Assembly: GCF_902806695.1 (NCBI RefSeq)
Contig: NZ_CADCXN010000073.1
Span: forward strand, 1 to 33,749
DNA length: 33,749 nt
Source of the DNA: Candidatus Methylobacter favarea
GTDB taxonomy: Bacteria > Pseudomonadota > Gammaproteobacteria > Methylococcales > Methylomonadaceae
Direction: 5' to 3'
Positions within the stretch are counted from its first letter, which is position 1. The number at the start of each line of letters is the position of its first letter. Of the stretch, positions 1-10,460 are shown piece after piece. The notes beneath the pieces are model-generated. The model was not told the origin of the DNA, made no database searches, and saw nothing but the letters and a program-made list of their open reading frames with translations. Both the position numbers and the translations under genes were made by a program.

Positions 1-45
1 GTGGTCCGTCAATATCAGTGCTGCGCGTTTCGTCTTTCCCGCCAT
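1..45 (-). CDS. N-terminal start of a probable transposase (partial)
   Basis: Fifteen codons run from an ATG at 45 off the left edge of the window, reading MAGKTKRAALILTDH. A strong ribosome binding site (GGAGG, complement of 51-55) sits 5 bases before the ATG, so this is a real translation start. The opening, M-A-G-K-T-K-R followed by a short L-x-L-T stretch, resembles the N-termini of some IS630-family transposases. That match is from memory and rests on few residues. The body of the gene lies outside the window. It could be another DNA-binding protein. Confidence 0.45.
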   Translation of the reverse strand, partial: MAGKTKRAALILTDH

Positions 46-681
46 GATCACCTCCGTCATTAGGTGAATAAGTATCATGGCTATTTTAGACTAATCTGTA
101 AATCTATTAATGGAACGATCTACTAGATAGTAAAGTAGCTGTTGCATCATGAAAATGATGCATTTTCATGATGCAGTATTTATATGCCCGATCAAAAGGT
201 TACAAAAGCACATCCTTGTCCACATTAACACGACGAAGATGATGTTTTTGAGATTATAATAATTCAATAGAATGCATGGTAAAGGGGACATTTCTGAAAC
301 ACCGTTTTTAGGGAGCAACACTGGTACGCTTCGCTTCTCTACTTTAACGTCTTTCCCTTCAATTACCGTGATTCCTTTTGCCACATTGCTATTTTAAGAG
401 CGAATAAAAAAGCACAGGCAATGTATTATCTTGGCTTTTGATAACTATATATCTTTACCCTCATTACCAAGCCCCAATCAGAGTTAATTAACTTTAGCAT
501 CTGAGAATCATCATTCTCAGTACTTGGTCTACAATTGCTTTATAACATCATGAATCGGAGTCGTTTATATCCTCTGCCATTCTCTGCGGGCACATTCCAA
601 TAAAGTACGCCACAATTTTTATTCCCGGTTGACAGTGGCCTACGAAACTTCTGATAGGCTGGTGTCTTGCCATTTCGTCAT
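46..681. other. Gene-free region beside tRNA-Leu
   Basis: No convincing gene is visible here. The DNA is AT-rich and holds two clear inverted repeats: the 15-base-arm hairpin at 143-175, listed separately, and an 8-base-arm hairpin at 501-508/513-520 (CTGAGAAT / ATTCTCAG). A 72-codon reading frame at 166-384 on the minus strand opens with GTG, has no ribosome binding site and no recognisable domain. In other gammaproteobacteria a housekeeping gene normally follows this tRNA, so the region may be accessory DNA. Confidence 0.5.
143..175. repeat. Perfect 15-bp inverted repeat, 3-base loop
   Basis: The arms are TGCATCATGAAAATG (143-157) and its exact reverse complement (161-175), separated by ATG. 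No T-run follows on either side, so a classical intrinsic terminator is unlikely. It lies about 100 bases upstream of the probable transposase start. It could be an end of a mobile element or a cruciform protein-binding site. Confidence 0.7.
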
Positions 682-766
682 TGGTGCCGATGGCCGGATT
701 TGAACCGGCATGACTTGCGTCACCACCCCCTCAAGATGGCGTGTCTACCAATTTCACCACATCGGC
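682..766 (-). tRNA. tRNA-Leu (anticodon GAG)
   Basis: The 85-base complement folds as a class II tRNA. The acceptor stem GCCGATG pairs with CATCGGC, followed by an A discriminator and an encoded CCA (682-684). The anticodon stem CCATC/GGTGG encloses loop TTGAGGG, giving anticodon GAG. A long variable arm, TGAC-GCAA-GTCA, is typical of leucine tRNAs. The T arm is GCCGG-TTCAAAT-CCGGC. It reads CUC/CUU leucine codons. It lies 28 bases beyond the secG stop on the same strand, the same order as secG-leuU in E. coli, so it is probably processed from a shared transcript. Confidence 0.97.
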
Positions 767-794
767 TAATATTATAAAATTTTTTAATTTAAAA

Positions 795-1271
795 TTATTT
801 TCCTGAGCTTTCTTTATTTTTATTATTTTTTTCTTTAACTGGCTTCGGTATCACAGTCTTATCTATTTTTGTTTCATTGACTGGTGTTTTATCCTGATCA
901 GCTTTTAGTTGAGCATCTGGAATTGCAGGTGCCGACGGCACCTCTCCAAAGTTATCGGCAGTTTTTCCGCCTTCTACTTCAGGTATGCCTACTGTATCTT
1001 GTTCGACGGCCGGTTCACTCATCAAATCATAGGTTATGCCCTGATGACTATTAAGTATAGCGAGCCCCAAACTGGTTATAAAAAATAATGTCGCCAGAAT
1101 TGCTGTAGTCCGGGATAAAAATGATGCCGCGCCCTGAGCTCCAAAAACAGAACCTGAAGAACCGGTGCCAAAAGCTGCACCTGCATCGGCGCCTTTGCCT
1201 TGTTGCATCAGTACTAATCCAATCACGCCTAAACCCAACAATATATGAATAACAATAATTACCTGATACAT
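795..1271 (-). CDS. secG: Preprotein translocase subunit SecG
   Basis: SecG is the small inner-membrane subunit of the SecYEG channel and assists SecA-driven export. The protein has two hydrophobic segments, at about residues 3-22 and 50-72. Between them is the conserved cytoplasmic stretch with L-M-Q-Q-G-K-G-A-D-A-G and then G-S-S-G-S-V-F-G. At 158 residues it is longer than E. coli SecG (110). The extra length is a charged, Pro/Lys-rich C-terminal tail of about 85 residues, of unknown role. The ATG at 1271 has no clear ribosome binding site. It follows tpiA by 17 bases, which suggests co-transcription and perhaps translational coupling. tRNA-Leu follows it. Confidence 0.95.
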   Translation of the reverse strand: MYQVIIVIHILLGLGVIGLVLMQQGKGADAGAAFGTGSSGSVFGAQGAASFLSRTTAILATLFFITSLGLAILNSHQGITYDLMSEPAVEQDTVGIPEVEGGKTADNFGEVPSAPAIPDAQLKADQDKTPVNETKIDKTVIPKPVKEKNNKNKESSGK

Positions 1272-1288
1272 AAAAAATTGAAACTGCT

Positions 1289-2035
1289 CTAAATCGAATG
1301 ATAAATCTTTAAAAAGGATTCCGCATCCAACGAAGCCCCACCTATTAAACCTCCATCAATATCCGGCATGGCAAATAAACCTCCTGCATTATTCGGCTTG
1401 ACACTGCCTCCATATAAAATTTGTATTCTATCTGCAATAGCCTGATCTTTAGCAGCGACATACTGCCGGATATAATGATGAACTTCCTGAGCCTCATCAT
1501 CTGTAGCAGTTTTTCCTGTTCCTATGGCCCAAACCGGCTCATAAGCAACTACTGCCTTGCTAAAGGCTTCTATTCCAGCCAAACTTATAACAGCAGACAA
1601 TTGGGCATCAATAACAGCAAAGGTCTTATCCTGTTCCCGTTGTTCCAGAGTTTCACCTATGCATAAAATAGGAATAATGGCCTCTCCTTGCGCCTGACAA
1701 AAACGAGCAGCCACTGACTCATTAGTATCCCCATAATAACTCCGTCGTTCGGAATGCCCTACAAGTGCGTACTTGCAATTAAACTCGCCAAGCATCACTG
1801 CCGAAATTTCTCCGGTATAGGCCCCTGACAGCTTATCTGCCACATTTTGCGCGCCCAAGGCCAGGGGGGTATTTTTAATTAATTCATTAATTGCAAATAA
1901 GTAAACATACGGCACACAAACGGCAATATTTGCGCTACTAGACCCTAAACCGGTAATGATGCTTTTTGCAAGCAGTTCAGAACTGGAGCGCGTCCCATTC
2001 ATTTTCCAATTTCCTACCACCAGAGACTGCCGCAT
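1289..2035 (-). CDS. tpiA: Triosephosphate isomerase
   Basis: TpiA interconverts dihydroxyacetone phosphate and glyceraldehyde 3-phosphate in glycolysis and gluconeogenesis. The whole active site is visible: N-W-K-M-N-G near residue 10 (catalytic Lys), G-H-S-E-R-R near 95 (electrophilic His), Y-E-P-V-W-A-I-G-T-G-K near 165 (catalytic Glu and flexible loop 6), and Y-G-G-S-V near 210 (phosphate binding). I place the start at the ATG at 2035 (248 aa). Its ribosome binding site GGAGG (complement of 2041-2045) is 5 bases upstream, whereas the more upstream ATG at 2047 would overlap that site. An ATG at 2038 is also possible. The gene lies between glmM and secG on one strand. Confidence 0.97.
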   Translation of the reverse strand: MRQSLVVGNWKMNGTRSSSELLAKSIITGLGSSSANIAVCVPYVYLFAINELIKNTPLALGAQNVADKLSGAYTGEISAVMLGEFNCKYALVGHSERRSYYGDTNESVAARFCQAQGEAIIPILCIGETLEQREQDKTFAVIDAQLSAVISLAGIEAFSKAVVAYEPVWAIGTGKTATDDEAQEVHHYIRQYVAAKDQAIADRIQILYGGSVKPNNAGGLFAMPDIDGGLIGGASLDAESFLKIYHSI

Positions 2036-2089
2036 CATTACCTCCACATCGAATCTAATAATCTATCATATATCCTAATAGCTACCAGT

Positions 2090-3430
2090 TCAAGTACCTA
2101 GTGCTCGCTTGACCTCGTCAGCCAATTCATCGGCATAATTTCTGATCAAATCTCCATTACGGCCTTCTACCATCACCCGAATTAAAGGCTCTGTCCCTGA
2201 AGCCCGGAGCAGTACCCGGCCATTATCATTCAATTTTTTTTCTATTGACTTTACTGCTTTTAAAATATTTTCGTTAGTTTCCGGATTTAATTTTTTATGT
2301 GTTTTTATATTTATCAGAACTTGAGGATATTTAGTCATACCGCATTTTAATTCATGCAAATTTTTACCAGTATGGTGCATTTCTGCCATTACCTGCAAGG
2401 CAGCAATAATACCATCGCCCGTGGTAGTTCTATCCAGGCAGATAATATGGCCGGAGTTCTCGCCCCCAAGTATTCCTTTATTCTCGACTAACCTCTCCAT
2501 TACATACCGATCTCCCACCTTTGCCCTGATCAGATTTATTCCCAACTTCTTCAAGCCATGCTCCATACCCAGATTCGTCATTAATGTTCCAACAACAGGA
2601 CCCGACAAATGCCCGGTTGCCAGTCTTGATTTGGCAATAATATAAATAAGTTCATCACCATCGACGACCTCACCCTTGTGATCTACCATCACCAAGCGGT
2701 CGCCATCCCCATCCAAAGCAATACCCAGATCGGCCCCATGAGCCATAACTGTCGCTGCCAGCTTTTCCGGCTTGGTTGCACCGCAGTCATCATTTATATT
2801 AAGGCCGTCGGGCTCGGCGCCAATAGTAATGACTTTTGCGCCTACTTCACTAAATACATGAGGAGCGATATGATAAGTTGCTCCATGTGCACAATCGATG
2901 ATAATTTTCATGCCGCTGAAATCCAGTCGCGTCGGTATGCTGCCCTTGCAAAATTCAATATACCGCCCGGCTGCATCTTCCAACCGCTTGGCCTTGCCTA
3001 ATTTCGAAGACTCCACGGTTGTCATCGGTGAATCAATATAATGCTCTATTTTGTGCTCGATATCGTCGGGAAGTTTTGTCCCATATACGGAGAAAAACTT
3101 AACCCCATTGTCGTAATAGGGGTTATGGGAGGCGCTAATGACAATGCCTGCCTGCGCCCTTAATGTTCGAGTTAAATAGGCTATTCCCGGTGTTGGCATA
3201 GGCCCCAGCAGACGGGTATCGACGCCGGCCGCGGTCAGCCCGGCCTCCAGCGCAGACTCAAACATATAGCCTGAAATCCGGGTGTCCTTACCGACCAGAA
3301 CAAAACCATGCCCTTCATTGGCAAATACCCGGCCCGCAGCCCAGCCCAGCTTCAACAGAAAATCTGCCGTTATGGGCGGCTCTCCCACTCTTCCTCTTAT
3401 GCCATCGGTACCGAAATATTTTCTTGTCAT
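2090..3430 (-). CDS. glmM: Phosphoglucosamine mutase
   Basis: GlmM converts glucosamine 6-phosphate to glucosamine 1-phosphate on the way to UDP-GlcNAc for peptidoglycan and lipopolysaccharide. It is a cytoplasmic alpha-D-phosphohexomutase. The N-terminal F-G-T-D-G-I-R-G is present. The phosphoserine loop S-A-S-H-N-P puts the catalytic serine at residue 101. The metal loop D-G-D-G-D-R lies near residue 240, and the C-terminal phosphate loop R-A-S-G-T-E-P near 410. Length is 446 residues, against 445 in E. coli. The ATG at 3430 has a GGGAG ribosome binding site (complement of 3436-3440). In E. coli folP lies between ftsH and glmM; here only a terminator does, so glmM must have its own promoter. 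Confidence 0.97.
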   Translation of the reverse strand: MTRKYFGTDGIRGRVGEPPITADFLLKLGWAAGRVFANEGHGFVLVGKDTRISGYMFESALEAGLTAAGVDTRLLGPMPTPGIAYLTRTLRAQAGIVISASHNPYYDNGVKFFSVYGTKLPDDIEHKIEHYIDSPMTTVESSKLGKAKRLEDAAGRYIEFCKGSIPTRLDFSGMKIIIDCAHGATYHIAPHVFSEVGAKVITIGAEPDGLNINDDCGATKPEKLAATVMAHGADLGIALDGDGDRLVMVDHKGEVVDGDELIYIIAKSRLATGHLSGPVVGTLMTNLGMEHGLKKLGINLIRAKVGDRYVMERLVENKGILGGENSGHIICLDRTTTGDGIIAALQVMAEMHHTGKNLHELKCGMTKYPQVLINIKTHKKLNPETNENILKAVKSIEKKLNDNGRVLLRASGTEPLIRVMVEGRNGDLIRNYADELADEVKRALGT

Positions 3431-3547
3431 TAGTGCTCCCTACCTGGATAAATATAGAAACCCGTATTATTCCAGAAATTATTATGATCTTAGAGATGTT
3501 TAACGCCAGAAACGGCTTTACAATAATGAGTCTAGCGTATAAATTAT

Positions 3548-3589
3548 AAAAAAAAAAGGAGAGGCATGATATATGCCTCTCCTTTTTTT
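3548..3589. terminator. Bidirectional intrinsic terminator after ftsH
   Basis: An 11-base perfect stem (AGGAGAGGCAT at 3557-3567, complement at 3573-3583) has a 5-base loop. It is flanked by an A-run on the left (3548-3557) and a T-run on the right (3583-3589). Read on the minus strand it ends the ftsH transcript with a long U-tract just after the stop codon. It would also work in the other direction. It separates ftsH from glmM. Confidence 0.93.
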
Positions 3590-3601
3590 AAAAGAAAACT
3601 A

Positions 3602-5530
3602 TTAACTTTGCTCGGCTGTTCCACCAATAGATTTCCCGCCTTTTTTACTGTCCTTGCCTTTGATATCGTCAGCCTTCACATCATCATAAGATTGGGGCGG
3701 AGGCATGTCATCCCACCCTTCCGGGTCTCTTACGGGCCTCCTGGACATTAAATCATCTATTTGATGTTTATCTATAGTTTCATACTTCATTAAGGCGGCA
3801 GCCATAGCATGCAGAATATCTATATTTTCTTTTAGAAGTCTTTCTGCCCGTTCATAATTTCTGTCAATAAAAGAGCGTATTTCTTCATCAATGGTATGAG
3901 AAGTCTCCTCAGCAACGGTTTTATGTTGTGTTACTGAACGCCCAAGAAATACTTCTCCTTCTTCTTCGCTATATGTCAAAGGGCCTAAGCGTTGAGATAA
4001 CCCCCATTTGGTCACCATATTCCTGGCCAGTTCAGTGGCCCGTTCAATATCATTCGAAGCCCCGGTACTTACCTGCTCCCAGCCAAAAATCAACTCCTCG
4101 GCAATACGGCCGCCGTATAAACTGGAAATCATGCTGTCCAGCTTCTGCTTGCTGGCACTGTACTGATCTTGCTCGGGAAGAAACATAGTAACGCCTAATG
4201 CACGGCCTCTAGGCATAATACTGACCTTGTAGACAGGATCGTGCTCAGGAACCAGCTTGCCGACAATTGCATGACCTGCTTCATGATACGCAGTCATTTT
4301 CTTTTGTTTCTCATCCATCACCATGGTATGTCTTTCGGCTCCCATGATTATTTTATCCTTGGCTTTTTCCAAATCAACCATGCTTACCAGACGTTTATTC
4401 ATTCTGGCGGCAAATAAGGCCGCTTCATTAATCAAATTGGCTAAATCAGCTCCGGAAAAACCCGGCGTACCTTGAGCTATATACTTAACCTCTACATCAT
4501 CAGCAGCCGGTACTTTTTTCATGTGGACATTAAGAATCTGTTCACGGCCCCTGACATCAGGCAACCCGACTGTAACTTGACGATCGAATCTGCCGGGACG
4601 CAATAAAGCTCTGTCCAGCACGTCAGCGCGGTTGGTTGCGGCAATGACGATAATCCCTTCATTGCCGTCAAAACCATCCATCTCAACCAGTAACTGATTT
4701 AAAGTCTGCTCACGCTCATCATTACCACCGCCCAAACCGGCGCCGCGCTGACGACCCACCGCATCAATCTCGTCAATGAATATGATGCAAGGCGCATGTT
4801 TTTTAGCTTGCTCAAACATATCCCGGACACGGGAGGCGCCCACGCCAACGAACATTTCCACAAAATCCGAACCGGAGATAGTAAAAAATGGAACTTTAGC
4901 CTCGCCGGCAATGGCTCTGGCTAACAAGGTCTTACCTGTTCCGGGCGGACCAATCATTAACGCGCCGCGGGGAATTTTGCCGCCCAATTTTTGATATTTC
5001 GCAGGATCTTTAAGAAAGTCAACCATTTCGACGACTTCTTCCTTAGCTTCATCGCAGCCTGCAACATCGGCAAAAGTCACTTTAATCTGGTCTTCTTCCA
5101 GCATCCGCGCTTTACTTTTGCCAAAGCTCATCGCTCCTCGACCGCCCGCGCCGCCGCCCTGCATTTGCCGCATAAAGAAAACCCATACCGCAATAAGCAG
5201 CAACATAGGCCCAAAAGACACCAGCAATTGCATTAGCATGGAAGGTTGTTCCGGTGGAACAGCCTTGATTTCCACGTTATTTGCGAGCAAATCGTCGACC
5301 AGGTGAGGATCTGAAGGCGCATAAGTTTTAAATATTTGCCCGCCCTGCATTTTGCCTTTAATGACATGGTCATCAATCATCACCTGTTGAACCTGCCCGG
5401 CCTTTACTGATTCGATGAACTGCGAATACGATAGCGAGCTATCTGCTCGTTCGCTTTGCGGGCCAAAGTTATTAAATACGGACATTAATACAACAGCAAT
5501 GACCACCCATAAGATTATATTTTTTATCAT
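3602..5530 (-). CDS. ftsH: ATP-dependent zinc metalloprotease FtsH
   Basis: FtsH is the inner-membrane AAA+ protease that degrades misfolded membrane proteins and regulators such as sigma32 and LpxC. A first membrane helix (about residues 5-20) is followed by a periplasmic segment and a second helix (about 100-120). Next come Walker A G-P-P-G-T-G-K-T, Walker B I-I-F-I-D-E-I-D, the second region of homology ending R-P-G-R-F-D-R, and the zinc site H-E-A-G-H near residue 415. I use the ATG at 5530 (642 aa). A TTG three codons upstream (5539) would give M-N-D-M-I-K-N. Neither has a good ribosome binding site. The gene follows rlmE, as in E. coli. Confidence 0.97.
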   Translation of the reverse strand: MIKNIILWVVIAVVLMSVFNNFGPQSERADSSLSYSQFIESVKAGQVQQVMIDDHVIKGKMQGGQIFKTYAPSDPHLVDDLLANNVEIKAVPPEQPSMLMQLLVSFGPMLLLIAVWVFFMRQMQGGGAGGRGAMSFGKSKARMLEEDQIKVTFADVAGCDEAKEEVVEMVDFLKDPAKYQKLGGKIPRGALMIGPPGTGKTLLARAIAGEAKVPFFTISGSDFVEMFVGVGASRVRDMFEQAKKHAPCIIFIDEIDAVGRQRGAGLGGGNDEREQTLNQLLVEMDGFDGNEGIIVIAATNRADVLDRALLRPGRFDRQVTVGLPDVRGREQILNVHMKKVPAADDVEVKYIAQGTPGFSGADLANLINEAALFAARMNKRLVSMVDLEKAKDKIIMGAERHTMVMDEKQKKMTAYHEAGHAIVGKLVPEHDPVYKVSIMPRGRALGVTMFLPEQDQYSASKQKLDSMISSLYGGRIAEELIFGWEQVSTGASNDIERATELARNMVTKWGLSQRLGPLTYSEEEGEVFLGRSVTQHKTVAEETSHTIDEEIRSFIDRNYERAERLLKENIDILHAMAAALMKYETIDKHQIDDLMSRRPVRDPEGWDDMPPPQSYDDVKADDIKGKDSKKGGKSIGGTAEQS

Positions 5531-5585
5531 GTCGTTCAATTTACACGCCCTGGGCCTAAATGGCTCGCGGTTTAAAAACTGAGTG

Positions 5586-5609
5586 ATTATATCAGGAGTA
5601 ATATCCTGA
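5586..5609 (-). promoter_or_regulatory. Extended -10 promoter with overlapping inverted repeat, ftsH
   Basis: On the minus strand TGATATAAT (complement of 5586-5594) is an extended -10 element, about 55 bases before the ftsH start. There is no recognisable -35 hexamer 17-18 bases upstream, as expected for this class. An inverted repeat TCAGGA-N6-TCCTGA (5592-5597 / 5604-5609) overlaps its upstream edge and could be an operator. The promoter call is inference from sequence; no sigma32 motif is visible here. Confidence 0.45.
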
Positions 5610-5698
5610 CCGTCGTTATTTATCTGAAATTTACCGAATAAATAATAATATTCATTAGCTAACAGATTTATTAATATTTATATAGGGACTATAAGTGA

Positions 5699-6316
5699 TT
5701 ATTTAAACCCTTTGGCCAAAATATACACTTCATTACTTCTCGGCCTTGATGCTTTCGGCTTTCTGATGCTTACCTTTGAAAAAAGATTTTGCACGTCATG
5801 ATGAAATGCCTCAAAGCCTTCTCCTTGGAACACTTTAACCAAAAAGGTTCCCTCTTTAATTAAAACAGTTTTTGCAGTGTCTAAAGCCAGTTCGCCCAAA
5901 TAAATGGAACCGGGCTGATCTATGGCTTTATTGCCACTCATATTGGGGGCCATATCTGACATGACCAGATTAACCGGCATGCCATTGAGAATTGCATATA
6001 ACTGATCGAGCACGGCATTATCGCGGAAGTCACCCTGGATAAAATCCACACCTTCAAGCGGCTCCATCGGTAAAATATCCAGGGCGATAAGCTTGTTTTT
6101 TTTTCCGATAAGCTGTCGTGCAAACTGGGCCCATCCTCCCGGGGCTGCTCCTAAATCAACCACATTCATCCCCGGCTTAATAAGCCTGTCGCTATTCTGA
6201 ATTTCACTCAGTTTAAAAACTGCACGCGAGCGATAGCCTTTAGCCTGAGCTTTTTTGACATATTCATCCTCAAAATGTTCCTCTAGCCAGCGCTTACTGC
6301 TTTTACTTTGTCCCAT
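5699..6316 (-). CDS. rlmE: 23S rRNA (uridine-2552 2'-O) methyltransferase RlmE
   Basis: RlmE (RrmJ/FtsJ) methylates the ribose of U2552 in the A-loop of 23S rRNA, a late step of 50S assembly that uses S-adenosylmethionine. The K-D-K-E catalytic tetrad can be seen: Lys35 in R-A-V-F-K-L, Asp in M-S-D-M-A-P-N near 121, Lys in F-L-V-K-V-F-Q-G near 161, and Glu in S-N-E-V-Y near 196. The SAM-binding loop is [10 protein letters not shown] near 54. Length is 205 residues, against 209 in E. coli. It starts 48 bases from the divergent yhbY and precedes ftsH, the usual gammaproteobacterial arrangement. Confidence 0.97.
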   Translation of the reverse strand: MGQSKSSKRWLEEHFEDEYVKKAQAKGYRSRAVFKLSEIQNSDRLIKPGMNVVDLGAAPGGWAQFARQLIGKKNKLIALDILPMEPLEGVDFIQGDFRDNAVLDQLYAILNGMPVNLVMSDMAPNMSGNKAIDQPGSIYLGELALDTAKTVLIKEGTFLVKVFQGEGFEAFHHDVQNLFSKVSIRKPKASRPRSNEVYILAKGFK

Positions 6317-6364
6317 AACTATCTTTTTAAAGTAAAATTATTTATTTGATTCAGGAACAGGAAT

Positions 6365-6631
6365 ATGAAGGATATAGACAAAAACAAACTCCGGGCTCAG
6401 GCTCACGCCTTAAAACCGGTCATTATGATTGGCCACTCAGGATTTACCGCCGCTGTTCTGGCCGAGATCAATCTGGCCCTTGCGAGCCACGAACTCATTA
6501 AAATAAAAATGCGCGCCGAACGGGAAAATCGCAAGCATATTAGCGAAAAAATCTGCACTGATACAGGCGCTCAGCTCATTCAGCGTATGGGTCAAATTGC
6601 CGTCATTTACAGAAAAAACCCGAACAAGTAA
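6365..6631 (+). CDS. yhbY: CRM-domain RNA-binding protein YhbY
   Basis: This is an 88-residue single CRM (CRS1-YhbY) domain protein. Family members bind pre-50S particles and act in ribosome assembly. The conserved loop I-G-H-S-G-F-T (normally I-G-K-x-G-L-T) is near residue 23. The later L-I-K-I-K-M stretch and the C-terminal G-Q-I-A-V-I-Y-R segment complete the fold. The ATG at 6365 is preceded by AGGAA. The gene is divergent from rlmE across a 48-base gap that must hold both promoters. Pairing with an rRNA methyltransferase fits a ribosome-maturation role. Confidence 0.93.
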   Translation: MKDIDKNKLRAQAHALKPVIMIGHSGFTAAVLAEINLALASHELIKIKMRAERENRKHISEKICTDTGAQLIQRMGQIAVIYRKNPNK

Positions 6632-6688
6632 TGGCAGGCAGAGGTGCATTAATAATTACCTGTTTCTGGCCGAGCTTGCTAATGCCGG

Positions 6689-7165
6689 TTAAATATATTG
6701 AATCGAGATAATTTCATAATCAACATTACCGGCCGGCGCCCTCACCGTGACTACATCTTCAACCTCTTTGCCGATTAGTGCCCGTGCGATAGGCGATCCA
6801 ATTGAAATCCGGCTTTCCTTGATATTGGCTTCATCCTCTCCAACAATCTGGTAGATTACCTTTCTTTCAGATTCAATTTCTTCTATTTCTACTGTTGCGC
6901 CAAAGACTACCTTGCCATTTGCATCCACTTGGGTGATATCAATAATTTGCGCATTGGAAAGCTTGCTTTCAATTTCAGCAATACGTCCCTCAGCAAAACT
7001 TTGCTGCTCTTTTGCAGCATGATATTCGGCATTTTCTTTTAAGTCGCCATGGGCTCTGGCAACAGCAATCGCGGCAATAATTCGCGGCCTCACCACTGAC
7101 TTTAACTCGTCCAATTCCGCGCGCAATTTTTCCGCGCCCTTCACGGTAAGAGGTACTTTATTCAT
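6689..7165 (-). CDS. greA: Transcription elongation factor GreA
   Basis: GreA inserts into the secondary channel of RNA polymerase and stimulates cleavage of the backtracked transcript. Length is 158 residues, the same as E. coli GreA. The N-terminal coiled coil (about 1-75) carries the acidic tip [17 protein letters not shown], which holds the residues needed for cleavage. The C-terminal FKBP-like domain includes [14 protein letters not shown]. It lies 73 bases downstream of carB on the same strand, a common proteobacterial order. Confidence 0.97.
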   Translation of the reverse strand: MNKVPLTVKGAEKLRAELDELKSVVRPRIIAAIAVARAHGDLKENAEYHAAKEQQSFAEGRIAEIESKLSNAQIIDITQVDANGKVVFGATVEIEEIESERKVIYQIVGEDEANIKESRISIGSPIARALIGKEVEDVVTVRAPAGNVDYEIISIQYI

Positions 7166-7238
7166 TTTTCAACAACTCCAACACTACTTATCAATGATTT
7201 AACTGGAAGATTTGTATCTGCCAAATACAAGATTATTT

Positions 7239-10200
7239 TTACACAATCAGGCTATTATGCAAATCCTGCAGGCAGTTCACATCGCCTGCATCTAACTCAC
7301 CCAGGGCGTAGCACGCAGCTCTTGCCCCAGCCATCGTCGTGTAATAGGTTACCCGATGCTGTAGCGCCTCTCTGCGCATGGTGAACGAGTCTGAGATCGC
7401 CTTTTTGCCTTCGGTGGTATTAATAATCAGTTGAATCTGGTCATTCTTGATCATATCAACCGTATCCGGCCGTCCTTCATTTACTTTATAAACAGTTTCA
7501 CACAGTATCCCTGCATTTTTAAGATATTTTGCCGTGCCGCCGGTAGCGACAATTTCATAATTTTTTTCCACCAGCATTCTGGCAATATCAGGCGCCTTGG
7601 CTTTATCGGCATCGCGAATACTAATCAGCACTTTACCGCTATGATTCAGGTTAACGCCGGCCGCGCGCTGGGATTTCGCAAAGGCTTCGCCAAAGGTTTT
7701 TCCGATTCCCATGACTTCACCCGTTGATTTCATTTCTGGCCCTAACAATGGATCAACACCGGGAAATTTAACAAAAGGAAAGACCGCTTCCTTAACAGAG
7801 TAGTAGGCGGGAATACGCTCTTCAATAATTCCCTGTTGCGCCAACGTCTGTCCCACCATGCAGCGGGCCGCAATTTTAGCCAACGGATAACCCGTAGCTT
7901 TGGAAACAAAAGGCGCAGTACGGGAGGCCCGCGGATTGACCTCAAGCACATAAATATCCTCGCCCTGAATAGCAAACTGGGTATTCATCAACCCTTTTAC
8001 CCCAAGTGCTTCGGCCATCCTGGCTACCTGTTCGCGCAGTTTATCCTGAATCTTTGGCGCTAATTCATACGGCGGCAGTGAACATGCCGAGTCGCCCGAA
8101 TGCACGCCCGCCTGCTCGATATGCTCCATCACCCCACCGATTAATATTCGCTCGCCATCATAAATAGCATCGACATCCATTTCAACCGCATCATCAAGAA
8201 AACGATCCAGCAGAACCGGCGAATCATTGGATACGCTGACAGCCTCTTTCATATAACGCTGCAGGCCTTCTTCATTGAAAACGATTTCCATAGCTCGTCC
8301 GCCCAGTACATAAGAAGGTCGGACAACCAAAGGATAACCCAGTTCCTTTGCCGCATTAATGGCCTGTTCAACTGAACGTGCCGTAGCATTCGGAGGCTGC
8401 TTTAAATTCAGCCGTTCCAGTAATTTCTGGAAACGTTCACGGTCTTCGGCTAAATCAATCGAGTCCGGCGGGGTGCCGATAATCGGCACCCCGGCCGCTT
8501 CCAGCGCGCGCGCAAGCTTCAGGGGCGTCTGCCCCCCGTATTGAACAATCACACCTTCAGGTTTTTCCAGATGCACGATTTCCAGCACATCTTCCAGGGT
8601 TAAGGATTCAAAATACAACCGATCCGAGGTATCGAAGTCGGTTGATACTGTCTCAGGGTTGCAATTAATCATGATCATCTCATAACCGTCTTCGCGTAAC
8701 GCCAAAGCCGCATGTACACAACAATAATCAAACTCGATCCCTTGACCGATGCGGTTAGGGCCGCCGCCCAGAATGATGATCTTTTTCCTGTCCGAAATCC
8801 GCGCCTCGCATTCCTCTTCATAGGTTGAATATAAATAAGCCGTATCGGATGAAAATTCAGCCGCGCAGGAATCTATGCGCTTATAGACCGGCCGGATACC
8901 GAGTTTATGGCGGACACTGCGGACTTCCGTTTCCGAAGTATCGAGCAGTCTGGCTATTCTTATATCCGAAAAGCCTTTGCGCTTTAATTTAAAAAGTTCG
9001 CCTTCCTTCAATGTCGACAGGGTTTTACTCGCTAATGATTTTTCTGTAATGACAAGATCTTCAATTTGCGCCAGAAACCAGGGGTCAATTTTGCTCGCCT
9101 CATGAATGTCTTCCAGCGTCATGCCGCTGCGAAAAGCATCAGCGACATACAGCAAGCGGTCAGGCCCGGGATGGCGCATTTCACGCTGGACCTTTTCAGG
9201 CGCGTCATCTTGGCTCAAATCGGTAATTTCATCGAGACCGCTAATACCGATTTCCAGGCCGCGCAAGGCTTTTTGCAGGGATTCCTGGAAAGTACGGCCA
9301 ATTGCCATTACTTCGCCTACCGATTTCATCTGTGTGGTCAAACGATCATCGGCTTGAGGAAATTTTTCAAAGGTAAATCGCGGCACCTTGGTTACCACAT
9401 AATCAATTGTCGGCTCAAACGATGCTGGGGTCGTGCCGCCGGTAATTTCGTTTTTCAATTCGTCCAGCGTATAACCTACCGCCAGTTTCGCCGCCACCTT
9501 GGCGATAGGAAAACCGGTTGCTTTGGACGCCAGAGCAGAGGAACGCGAAACCCTCGGATTCATCTCGATAACTATCATACGACCGTCTTCAGGATTAATC
9601 GCCACCTGCACATTAGAGCCGCCGGTATCGACGCCAATCTCACGCAATACCGCCACCGAGACATTGCGTAGAATCTGGTATTCTTTATCGGTCAGGGTTT
9701 GGGCGGGCGCTACCGTAATTGAATCCCCGGTATGCACACCCATAGGGTCAAAATTTTCAATGGAACAGATAATAATGCAGTTATCTTTTGAATCGCGCAC
9801 GACCTCCATTTCGTATTCTTTCCAGCCCAGTACCGATTCTTCAATCAACAATTCATTGGCGGGTGATAAATAAAGCCCGCGCTCACAAATCTCCACAAAC
9901 TCTTCCTTGTTATAGGCGATACCGCCGCCGCTGCCGCCCATGGTAAACGATGGACGGATGACAGTGGGATAACCCACTTCTTTCTGGGCGGCCAAGGCTT
10001 CCTCCATGGAATGAGCTGTCTTTGATTTTGCCACTTCATAACCGATTTTTCTCATCGCCTGATTGAATAGTTCACGGTCTTCGGCTTTATTAATCGCTTC
10101 TTTTGTGGCGCCGATCATTTCGACGCCATATTTTTCCAGCACGCCGTTGGCATCGAGCGCCAGGGCGCAGTTCAAAGCGGTCTGACCACCCATTGTCGGC

Positions 10201-10460
10201 AATATGGCATCGGGGCGTTCTTTTTCAATAATCTTTTCCACCGTCTGCCAGTCAATGGGTTCGATGTAAATCGCATCCGCCATATCAGGGTCGGTCATAA
10301 TGGTTGCAGGATTGGAATTCACCAGAACAACGCGGTAGCCCTCTTCCCGCAGAGCTTTGCATGCTTGCGTGCCTGAATAATCAAATTCGCAGGCCTGACC
10401 GATCACGATGGGTCCTGCACCCAGTAATAAAATCGATTTAATATCCGTTCTTTTCGGCAT
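7239..10460 (-). CDS. carB: Carbamoyl-phosphate synthase large subunit
   Basis: CarB makes carbamoyl phosphate from bicarbonate, ammonia (delivered from CarA) and two ATP, feeding pyrimidine and arginine synthesis. At 1073 residues it is the same length as the E. coli enzyme. Two homologous ATP-grasp halves are visible, each opening with a G-x-G-P-x-x-I-G-Q motif (near residue 15 and near 565). Each contains M-G-G-S-G-G-G or its counterpart L-G-G-R-A-M. The C-terminal MGS-like allosteric domain starts near residue 935 with H-S-G-K-V-L-I-S-I. The ATG at 10460 lies inside the 3' end of carA, giving a 23-base overlap, so translation is probably coupled. Confidence 0.98.
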   Translation of the reverse strand: MPKRTDIKSILLLGAGPIVIGQACEFDYSGTQACKALREEGYRVVLVNSNPATIMTDPDMADAIYIEPIDWQTVEKIIEKERPDAILPTMGGQTALNCALALDANGVLEKYGVEMIGATKEAINKAEDRELFNQAMRKIGYEVAKSKTAHSMEEALAAQKEVGYPTVIRPSFTMGGSGGGIAYNKEEFVEICERGLYLSPANELLIEESVLGWKEYEMEVVRDSKDNCIIICSIENFDPMGVHTGDSITVAPAQTLTDKEYQILRNVSVAVLREIGVDTGGSNVQVAINPEDGRMIVIEMNPRVSRSSALASKATGFPIAKVAAKLAVGYTLDELKNEITGGTTPASFEPTIDYVVTKVPRFTFEKFPQADDRLTTQMKSVGEVMAIGRTFQESLQKALRGLEIGISGLDEITDLSQDDAPEKVQREMRHPGPDRLLYVADAFRSGMTLEDIHEASKIDPWFLAQIEDLVITEKSLASKTLSTLKEGELFKLKRKGFSDIRIARLLDTSETEVRSVRHKLGIRPVYKRIDSCAAEFSSDTAYLYSTYEEECEARISDRKKIIILGGGPNRIGQGIEFDYCCVHAALALREDGYEMIMINCNPETVSTDFDTSDRLYFESLTLEDVLEIVHLEKPEGVIVQYGGQTPLKLARALEAAGVPIIGTPPDSIDLAEDRERFQKLLERLNLKQPPNATARSVEQAINAAKELGYPLVVRPSYVLGGRAMEIVFNEEGLQRYMKEAVSVSNDSPVLLDRFLDDAVEMDVDAIYDGERILIGGVMEHIEQAGVHSGDSACSLPPYELAPKIQDKLREQVARMAEALGVKGLMNTQFAIQGEDIYVLEVNPRASRTAPFVSKATGYPLAKIAARCMVGQTLAQQGIIEERIPAYYSVKEAVFPFVKFPGVDPLLGPEMKSTGEVMGIGKTFGEAFAKSQRAAGVNLNHSGKVLISIRDADKAKAPDIARMLVEKNYEIVATGGTAKYLKNAGILCETVYKVNEGRPDTVDMIKNDQIQLIINTTEGKKAISDSFTMRREALQHRVTYYTTMAGARAACYALGELDAGDVNCLQDLHNSLIV

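Noticed and set aside
166-384. 72-codon minus-strand frame starting with GTG
   Set aside because: No ribosome binding site, no recognisable domain, and its 3' part runs through the perfect inverted repeat.
615-660. TTGACA at about 629 as a plus-strand promoter
   Set aside because: No acceptable -10 hexamer at 16-18 bases, and no gene follows on that strand.
9066-9671. 201-codon plus-strand frame
   Set aside because: Exact antisense of the well-supported carB; a shadow of its codon use.
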